Shown here one piece after another: positions 14,237 to 18,950 of a DNA stretch of 18,950 nt. Position numbers and translations under genes: made by a program. Source of the stretch: JALHTG01 sp964528315. GTDB lineage: Archaea; Thermoproteota; Bathyarchaeia; 40CM-2-53-6; JALHTG01. Within the stretch, counting starts at the first letter, position 1; each line of letters begins with the position of its first letter. The stretch is from positions 1-18,950 of the forward strand of contig CAZGRO010000012.1 of NCBI GenBank assembly GCA_964528315.1, given 5' to 3'. The notes beneath the pieces were generated by a model, which saw only the letters and a list, made by a program, of their open reading frames with translations, did no database searches and was not told the origin of the DNA.

Positions 14237-14275
14237 ACTGATGTCTAGGGATGGCACCGCGCGCTCTTGGGAGCG
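14234..14275. terminator. Two tandem hairpins between convergent genes
   Basis: TAGAC (14234-14238) pairs with GTCTA (14243-14247), using the stop codon of the transaldolase-like gene. CGCTC (14262-14266) pairs with GAGCG (14271-14275) around a TTGG loop. Placement between two converging stops suggests 3'-end formation, though no T-run follows. Confidence 0.35.
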
Positions 14276-14281
14276 AAAGCA

Positions 14282-15277
14282 CTAGGGTGGATATGCCACC
14301 GTGTAGATATGTCTCCCACCTTTCAGTGGGCCTTTGATAAGCTCCTCAAGTTGCTCTCTCGGTCTTTGGCTGACTTCATTCGTAGGTGGCAAGATCCCTG
14401 GGGGGAACTTCTTGAGAATGTCGTCATGTAGCTCGACCATGTAATCAAGGAGTTCTTCAACTCCCATTTTTGCCTTCTGCGCCTTGGCAAGAGTAGCCTT
14501 TCCAACGACTCCTTCCGGATAAGCAACGATCTCAATCGGCCCCGCCCCTACTTGACCATACCATTCGATTGGTTTCTGATATATGCACCCGGCCTTGTCG
14601 ACATGCTTCTCTGACAGGTAACCTCGTGGAGCCGTGTCTTTCGCGTCCTCCATGTGTATCAATTCGGGAAAGAGCGCAAGCGAGAAAGATGTCTCAACCT
14701 CATCAGCGTGAATGAAAGGCGTTTCAAACGGTCCTCCATGCTCCTTATCCTTCACCCGGTCAGGAATTGCATGATACCAATTCAGATTCAGAAAAACACC
14801 TGGCACTTGGAACCTCTTTGCGAACTGATGCATCGCGGAAGGAATCACGTACTCTTGGCCATGCCCATTGAGGAGGATCTGCTTCCGGAAACCTGCATTC
14901 CAGAAACCGGCCATCACAGCGCGAATCTGTGCTTTGAAGTCATCATCGTCAACCACAACTGTACCCGGCATCCCAATGTGATGGTAGGGGTGAGAGCCGT
15001 ACCAGATGGGTTGCGCAACAGTACACCCAGTCTTCTGAGCGACCAGCTCTGCCATCCTTGTGACGAGAAAGGTGTCCTCTCCATAACAAGCATGCGGTCC
15101 GTGTGCCTCCGTGCTTCCGATCGGGATTATGATCAGATCATTCTTTCTAAGCCGTTCTTGCACCTCCTTGCCTGTCATGTTTTGGAAGTATATGTGGCTC
15201 GGCCGATCCATGTGGCCACTTTCAGGCGGTATGGTCCATTTACCCACTATCTTCACCTTAGATACATCTTTGACCAA
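14282..15277 (-). CDS. iolN: Creatininase-family hydrolase, probable 3-dehydro-scyllo-inosose hydrolase
   Basis: A 331-residue creatininase-fold metal hydrolase. The first metal motif, GSTEAHGPH (54-62) followed by GEDT, is the family GS-x-E-x-HG-x-H pattern. LLNGHGQE (135-142) gives the next His, and IHADEVETS (189-197) is the C-terminal metal and substrate motif. Alone, the fold could be a creatininase or a mycofactocin/formamide-type amidohydrolase. The neighbour is decisive: the gene follows the iolM-like dehydrogenase by 6 bases on the same strand. In Thermotoga maritima such a pair (IolM then IolN) opens the ring of the diketo-inositol to a 5-keto-hexonate. The start is a TTG at 15277 with no clear ribosome site; ATG 15211 (codon 23) is an alternative and keeps the first metal motif. 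The activity is inferred from family and context. Confidence 0.8.
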   Translation of the reverse strand: MVKDVSKVKIVGKWTIPPESGHMDRPSHIYFQNMTGKEVQERLRKNDLIIIPIGSTEAHGPHACYGEDTFLVTRMAELVAQKTGCTVAQPIWYGSHPYHHIGMPGTVVVDDDDFKAQIRAVMAGFWNAGFRKQILLNGHGQEYVIPSAMHQFAKRFQVPGVFLNLNWYHAIPDRVKDKEHGGPFETPFIHADEVETSFSLALFPELIHMEDAKDTAPRGYLSEKHVDKAGCIYQKPIEWYGQVGAGPIEIVAYPEGVVGKATLAKAQKAKMGVEELLDYMVELHDDILKKFPPGILPPTNEVSQRPREQLEELIKGPLKGGRHIYTVAYPP

Positions 15278-15283
15278 TACGCA

Positions 15284-16453
15284 CTAAGGTTTGAGGGTGA
15301 TCTTCGCGTCAACCCTCTTTGTGGCATGTTCCATCGCACTCAAGGCCTCATCCAACCTGAATCTCCGCGTGATCATCTTCGTCATGTCGATTTTGCCGGC
15401 TGCCATCAGCCGTATAACATTCATGAAATTTCCATGCCCAGAATGCCCTTGGCTTCCAACTACCTGGCCTGCTCTAACCTGAAAGTTCTCCAAGAATATG
15501 GGCGCTTGCACATCTGCTCTTCCTATCCATGTTATCTTTCCGCCAATCGCCAACGATTTCTCCATCTCAGGCAGAGTCCTTGCAGGAGCACCCGCAGCCT
15601 CAATCTGCATGTCAGCACCCAGTCCTCCAGTGAGCTCCATCACCTTCTGATAGGCACGAATTCCATTCTTCTCAAGCTCCACCGGATTGAACGTATGATC
15701 TGCACCCATCTTACTGGCGAGATCAAGTCTTCCCTGCGCAGTTTCAAAGGCGATGACTTTACCTGCCCCAGCCGCTTTTGCCAGCGATATTGCGGCCAAC
15801 CCGATCGGTCCTGCTCCATAAACAACCACGAATGCACCAGGCTTGAAGCCTTCGCTTCGCGTAAACATCGCGTGGTACGAGACTGAGGTCGGCTCTACAA
15901 CTGAACCGGCTTCATACACTTTGTCCTCAGACCTATACACGTCTAGCATACTGTCTATTTTCCAGCAGTATTTCGCTCCGACTTTCAAGAACTCTGCGAA
16001 ACCGCCATTGATCGTGAATCCTATCTCTTCGAGATTCGTACAATGGTTTGGTATGCCGTTTCTGCAGGGTGTGCATTCGCCACACCAAATCATCTCCTCT
16101 GTTGTTACCATGTCACCTTCTTTGAACCCTTGAACCTCTGTTCCGACTTTCTTGACTACCCCCGAGAGTTCATGTCCAAGGATAGATGGGAAGCGTGTCA
16201 GGCCAGGATAGAGAACGTAGCCTTCGCCATCCTTCTCATACATGTGAACGTCGGACCCGCAAACCCCACAGGCCTTCACCTGTATGAGCAAGTCCTTAGG
16301 GCCCACTTCAGGGGTTGCGACATCCTCCAGCACTAGCTTAGGGTTTTTCCAGACTCTGCTTCCGGAGGTCACTTTTCTTGTCCGAGTTTCAAACGGGGTT
16401 GGAACGTAGCCTTTCCTAGGTTGCCATTCAGCGTGAAGAACTGCACTTCTCAT
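15284..16453 (-). CDS. iolM: Zinc dehydrogenase, probable scyllo-inosose 3-dehydrogenase
   Basis: A 389-residue medium-chain zinc dehydrogenase. Catalytic zinc ligands are in ACGVCGSD (Cys62 or nearby Cys65) and GHELSG (His94, Glu95). The structural zinc lobe has Cys124, 127, 130 and 138; the NAD loop is GAGPIG at 213-218. Features shared with the Thermotoga inositol dehydrogenase IolM, as I remember that sequence, are the extra segment before the first Cys (HAEW and VWKNPKL), DGEGYVLYPGLTRFP after the catalytic Cys, and the late motif GSQGHSGHG (333-341) with DMTKMI. It would oxidise scyllo-inosose to the 3-dehydro (diketo) form. ATG 16453 has a strong ribosome site GAGGGAG at 16457-16463 and a TATA-like box at about 16493-16503. 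It is divergent from the iolG-like gene, sharing a 147-base control region. Confidence 0.88.
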   Translation of the reverse strand: MRSAVLHAEWQPRKGYVPTPFETRTRKVTSGSRVWKNPKLVLEDVATPEVGPKDLLIQVKACGVCGSDVHMYEKDGEGYVLYPGLTRFPSILGHELSGVVKKVGTEVQGFKEGDMVTTEEMIWCGECTPCRNGIPNHCTNLEEIGFTINGGFAEFLKVGAKYCWKIDSMLDVYRSEDKVYEAGSVVEPTSVSYHAMFTRSEGFKPGAFVVVYGAGPIGLAAISLAKAAGAGKVIAFETAQGRLDLASKMGADHTFNPVELEKNGIRAYQKVMELTGGLGADMQIEAAGAPARTLPEMEKSLAIGGKITWIGRADVQAPIFLENFQVRAGQVVGSQGHSGHGNFMNVIRLMAAGKIDMTKMITRRFRLDEALSAMEHATKRVDAKITLKP

Positions 16454-16470
16454 GAATCTCCCTCAACACT

Positions 16471-16503
16471 TTGGCTCCTATGCCAAGGTTTTCCTATAAC
16501 TTT
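16471..16503 (-). promoter_or_regulatory. Promoter and candidate operator between iolM- and iolG-like genes
   Basis: On the minus strand AAAGTTATAGG (16493-16503) is a TATA-like box placing a transcript start near 16470. Directly over that start lies a perfect inverted repeat, TTGGC-N6-GCCAA (16471-16486), a plausible repressor site. The opposite gene has no clear box; an ATG start without a ribosome site at 16601 suggests a leaderless message. Confidence 0.45.
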
Positions 16504-16600
16504 AACGTAGGCATGAAACTAGAAGACTCACTTCGACAACTGCATGATTCTGAAACAAGCTCTTAAGTGAACAGCTAGCAAATACAGAAAACGATGTTGT

Positions 16601-17599
16601 ATGCCCAAGATAGGCGTAGGCATAATAGGTTCAGGTCATGCAGGTTCGGTTCATGCACAGGTTCTATCAGGTGACGATCGAGTTAGACTGATCGGTGTAG
16701 CAGACGCGAACAAGAACGCTGCTGAAGCTCTTGCGGCGAAGCATGGCACAAAGCCCTACAATGACTACAAGGTCCTCATCGACGAAGACAGTGTCGAAGC
16801 CCTTTTCATAACTTCACCGAACGCGCTTCACGTCGAGCACGCATTGTATGCTATTCACAATGGAAGACACATCTTCTCAGAGAAGCCGATGGCAACAAGT
16901 GTGGCAGATGCAAAACGAATCATAGATGCCATCAAGAAACACGGTGTGAAGTATCAAGTTGGCCACAACAGACGTTTCTGGCCGGTGTACAAGAAAGTCA
17001 AGAGCATGATAGAGACGAGAGCGCTGAAGCCGTATATGGCCTCGGCGAGAATCATCAGAGGAGAGTTGAAGAGACCGAGCTGGGTCGGCGACCCTAAGAT
17101 CTCAGGCGGCTTCATCTACGAGAGCATAATCCATGTCCTAGACGCTCTCCGATGGCTCATGGGTGACGTCACTGAGATCTACGCCTTCGGAAAAGCCAAC
17201 GTATACGAAAGCCAAGTGAACGACATCTCGATGCTGCTCAAATTCAAGGGAGACACGTTTGCTTCCTTGGCCTGCTCAGGCCACACGAGTCGGATCACAC
17301 CTGTCGAGAGAGTCGAGATATACGGAGATCATTCATGCGTCGTTATCGAGGAACCATGGAAGTTCACATATTCGCCCGGCCTCGACACTGAAATAGTAAC
17401 CTATGACTACGGCCAACTCTCACAAGGAGCCACAGGGTGGGGCTGGGGCTTCGCTGAAGAAGACAAACACTTCATCGATTCAGTGATTAGCGACACAAAA
17501 ACCATTGTGGACGAGGTGGATGGATACAAAGCAGTGGAGATCTCGGAGGCCTGCTATCGATCCATCAACTCGAACCGACCAGTCCAGCTTCCACTTTGA
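16601..17599 (+). CDS. iolG: Gfo/Idh/MocA oxidoreductase, probable inositol 2-dehydrogenase
   Basis: A 332-residue NAD(P)-dependent dehydrogenase. The Rossmann half starts GVGIIGSGHAG (5-15), with the acidic end of strand 2 at VADANK suggesting NAD. The family EKP signature is SEKPMAT with Lys95. The second half carries the sheet and the active-site helix GGFIYESIIHVLDALRWL. His178 fills the catalytic histidine position, but the usual aspartate four residues earlier is Glu174. Family members oxidise cyclitols and sugars; with IolM- and IolN-like neighbours, myo-inositol to scyllo-inosose is the likely reaction. Other Gfo/Idh/MocA substrates remain possible because the family is broad. The gene is divergent from iolM and followed 25 bases later by a TIM-barrel epimerase gene on the same strand. 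Confidence 0.82.
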   Translation: MPKIGVGIIGSGHAGSVHAQVLSGDDRVRLIGVADANKNAAEALAAKHGTKPYNDYKVLIDEDSVEALFITSPNALHVEHALYAIHNGRHIFSEKPMATSVADAKRIIDAIKKHGVKYQVGHNRRFWPVYKKVKSMIETRALKPYMASARIIRGELKRPSWVGDPKISGGFIYESIIHVLDALRWLMGDVTEIYAFGKANVYESQVNDISMLLKFKGDTFASLACSGHTSRITPVERVEIYGDHSCVVIEEPWKFTYSPGLDTEIVTYDYGQLSQGATGWGWGFAEEDKHFIDSVISDTKTIVDEVDGYKAVEISEACYRSINSNRPVQLPL

Positions 17600-17624
17600 G
17601 ACCCTTCAAAGAAAGTGATTTGGA

Positions 17625-18434
17625 GTGAGAACCTGTCTTAACGAGGCCACTCTCCTCTCCTCGGATTTGGAGACGTTCATCAAAGTTGCTAAAGAGGCGG
17701 AGTTTGAGGCCATCGAACTTAGAACAGAAAAGGTTCAGGAAATTCTCAAGAGAAAAGATGAGACAGCGCTATCTGCCATCATCCGTTCTACCGGTCTAGA
17801 AGTCGTCAGTCTGAATGCTTTGGAGGCCTTTTCACTAGACGAACGTGAGTCTGCGAAAATGATGGATCAAGCCAAGGAAATGATGAGGATATGTGACATC
17901 ATCGATTGTAAGACAATCATCGCAATATCTGCACTAAAGCTTCCTGGAATCAGAGATCAAGAAATCGTTGCAAGAACAAGGTCGGCTCTCGAGAAACTCG
18001 TTCAACTAGGTTCAGAGCATGGAATCGGTATATGTTTCGAGTTCCTAGGCTTCGAACCCCGGACCGTAAGAACTCTTGAGGAATCTTGGCATATCGTGAA
18101 AGAGCTCACGTCAAGCCGCGTAAACCTTGTCATCGATACTTTCCATTTCTACGTTGGAGGCAGCTCCTTGAATTCGCTGGAGCAAATCCCCTTGGATAGG
18201 CTCTCCATTGTCCACATCAACGATGTTCAACAGAAACCTCCTAGCCAATTGCGTGACGGGGATAGGGTTTTGCCCGGAGAAGGCGTTATGAATCTGAAGC
18301 CATTGATTGATAGACTGAGGACCCGGGGTTACACTGGGCCGCTCTCTGTGGAGCTTTTTCGAGAGGATTACTGGAAGCAAGATCCGCTGTTTGTCGCAAG
18401 AAAAGCCAAGCAATCGTTAGACAGGCTCCTGTAG
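17625..18434 (+). CDS. TIM-barrel sugar isomerase/epimerase (AP endonuclease 2 family)
   Basis: A 269-residue xylose-isomerase-like TIM barrel. Expected metal ligands are visible as Glu139 (ICFEFLG), Asp171 and His174 (VIDTFHF), His197 (VHINDVQ) and Glu243 (SVELF). It shifts the carbonyl or inverts a carbon of a keto-sugar acid. In the Thermotoga inositol cluster two such genes lie beside iolG: the epimerase IolO and a second barrel of unclear role. This one, with IVHINDVQ and no EPINRYE motif, resembles IolE/IolI- or KguE-like enzymes more than tagatose 3-epimerase. The GTG start at 17625 has GTGAT at 17615-17619 as a ribosome site. It follows iolG by 25 bases, so both are one operon. The precise step is unassigned. 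Confidence 0.82.
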   Translation: MRTCLNEATLLSSDLETFIKVAKEAEFEAIELRTEKVQEILKRKDETALSAIIRSTGLEVVSLNALEAFSLDERESAKMMDQAKEMMRICDIIDCKTIIAISALKLPGIRDQEIVARTRSALEKLVQLGSEHGIGICFEFLGFEPRTVRTLEESWHIVKELTSSRVNLVIDTFHFYVGGSSLNSLEQIPLDRLSIVHINDVQQKPPSQLRDGDRVLPGEGVMNLKPLIDRLRTRGYTGPLSVELFREDYWKQDPLFVARKAKQSLDRLL

Positions 18435-18473
18435 CCCGGATGCTCAAGAGAGCTGGACTTCAGGTATCTATCT

Positions 18474-18950
18474 TTAGGTTGCCAGCAACGGTTTCAGGTA
18501 CTGTACGGTGTCGAGAAAGGCTTGCTTGACGCTTGGTTTGAGCATGATCTCAGCTGACACGTAGCGATCGTAACCGATCTCACTCAATTCAGATATGATC
18601 TTGGCGAAATCGAGGTGCCCTTTCCCTGGAGCTAACCTATTGCTGTCAGCGACATGAAAATGCACGAGCTCCCTGCCAGCTTTCTGCAATGCTCCACTTA
18701 TCGTGGCTTCCTCAATGTTCATGTGAAAGGTGTCGGCCATGATCTTGACACATTCTGAATTGACAGCTGAAGTCATCTTCAGGGCCTCAGCGACAGTGTT
18801 AATGAGCTCTGTCTCGTAGCGATTGATCGGTTCTAGCGCTAGCAGGACACCGTGATCCTCAGCTACTCTAGCACTGTTCGCGAGACAGTCTCGAATTATC
18901 TGCCAAGCCCTAGGAGGGCTAAATCTTCCTTCTGCGAGTCTCCCCCGAAT
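18474..18950 (-). CDS. Tagatose-3-epimerase-like TIM barrel, IolO candidate (cut by right edge)
   Basis: The minus-strand frame is open from the window edge (18950) to a stop at 18474, giving the last 158 residues. Upstream of the first ATG at 18776 the frame continues with LALEPINRYETELINT, the signature of D-tagatose/D-psicose 3-epimerases. It is followed by IMADTFHMNIEE, HFHVADSNR-x-x-PG-x-GH and VSAEIM, which carry the remaining metal ligands (Asp, His, Glu). Thermotoga IolO (TM0416), as I recall, is a member of this tagatose-3-epimerase-like group and converts 5-keto-L-gluconate to D-tagaturonate. This is thus the better IolO candidate of the two barrels here. It converges on the plus-strand epimerase with a 39-base gap and is cut at its 5' end by the window. 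Confidence 0.85.
   Translation of the reverse strand: MRGRLAEGRFSPPRAWQIIRDCLANSARVAEDHGVLLALEPINRYETELINTVAEALKMTSAVNSECVKIMADTFHMNIEEATISGALQKAGRELVHFHVADSNRLAPGKGHLDFAKIISELSEIGYDRYVSAEIMLKPSVKQAFLDTVQYLKPLLAT

Noticed and set aside
14654..15886. 410-codon open frame on the plus strand
   Set aside because: It lies antisense to the clearly real hydrolase and zinc dehydrogenase genes; its product is rich in Cys, His and Arg without any motif, as expected for a shadow frame.
1..18950. CRISPR array, transposase or integrase
   Set aside because: No regularly spaced repeats and no recognisable recombinase or insertion-sequence gene were found on either strand.

Overview
The window looks archaeal. 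Genes sit behind TATA boxes at leaderless or near-leaderless spacing. There is a tRNA-Leu interrupted at non-canonical sites and lacking an encoded CCA, a short protein with an ESCRT-III (CdvB-like) signature, and a P-loop ATPase with a C-terminal winged helix of the kind common in archaea. Base composition is near 50% GC. An uncultured member of the TACK/Thermoproteota side (for example Bathyarchaeia) is my best guess. The lineage is inference, and the 100-N run shows that this is a scaffolded assembly.

Layout. 1-2397 (minus): two adjoining half-transporter genes for a heterodimeric ABC exporter; the leftmost is cut by the window edge. 2503-4913 (plus): a GNAT acetyltransferase, a winged-helix protein with an ESCRT-III-like hairpin, and an alpha/alpha-toroid (prenyltransferase/squalene-cyclase repeat) protein. 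4921-7911 (minus): a metallo-beta-lactamase-fold hydrolase, an AAA-type ATPase gene bracketed by 27-bp imperfect direct repeats, and tatC. 8223-8371 (plus): tRNA-Leu(UAG) with two predicted introns, one in the D-loop and one at the 5' side of the anticodon loop. 8501-9449 (minus): a MarR regulator and an FMN-binding pyridoxamine-phosphate-oxidase-like protein. At 9573-9606 a degenerate copy of the tRNA-Leu 3' end appears. 9792-10817 (plus): a zinc sugar/alcohol dehydrogenase. 10868-12109 (minus): an unrecognised protein broken by the assembly gap. 12248-14236 (plus): a transaldolase-like protein about twice the normal size.

The right third (14282-18950) is the most coherent system. It holds a creatininase-family hydrolase and a zinc dehydrogenase (minus), divergent from a Gfo/Idh/MocA dehydrogenase and a TIM-barrel epimerase (plus), with a second, tagatose-3-epimerase-like TIM barrel cut by the right edge. 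This gene set matches the oxidative inositol pathway described in Thermotoga maritima: IolG makes scyllo-inosose, IolM oxidises it to a diketo-inositol, IolN opens the ring hydrolytically to a 5-keto-hexonate, and IolO epimerises that towards tagaturonate. If correct, this is an archaeal myo-inositol degradation locus. The transaldolase-like protein and the first zinc dehydrogenase may belong to neighbouring sugar metabolism, but nothing ties them directly to the pathway.
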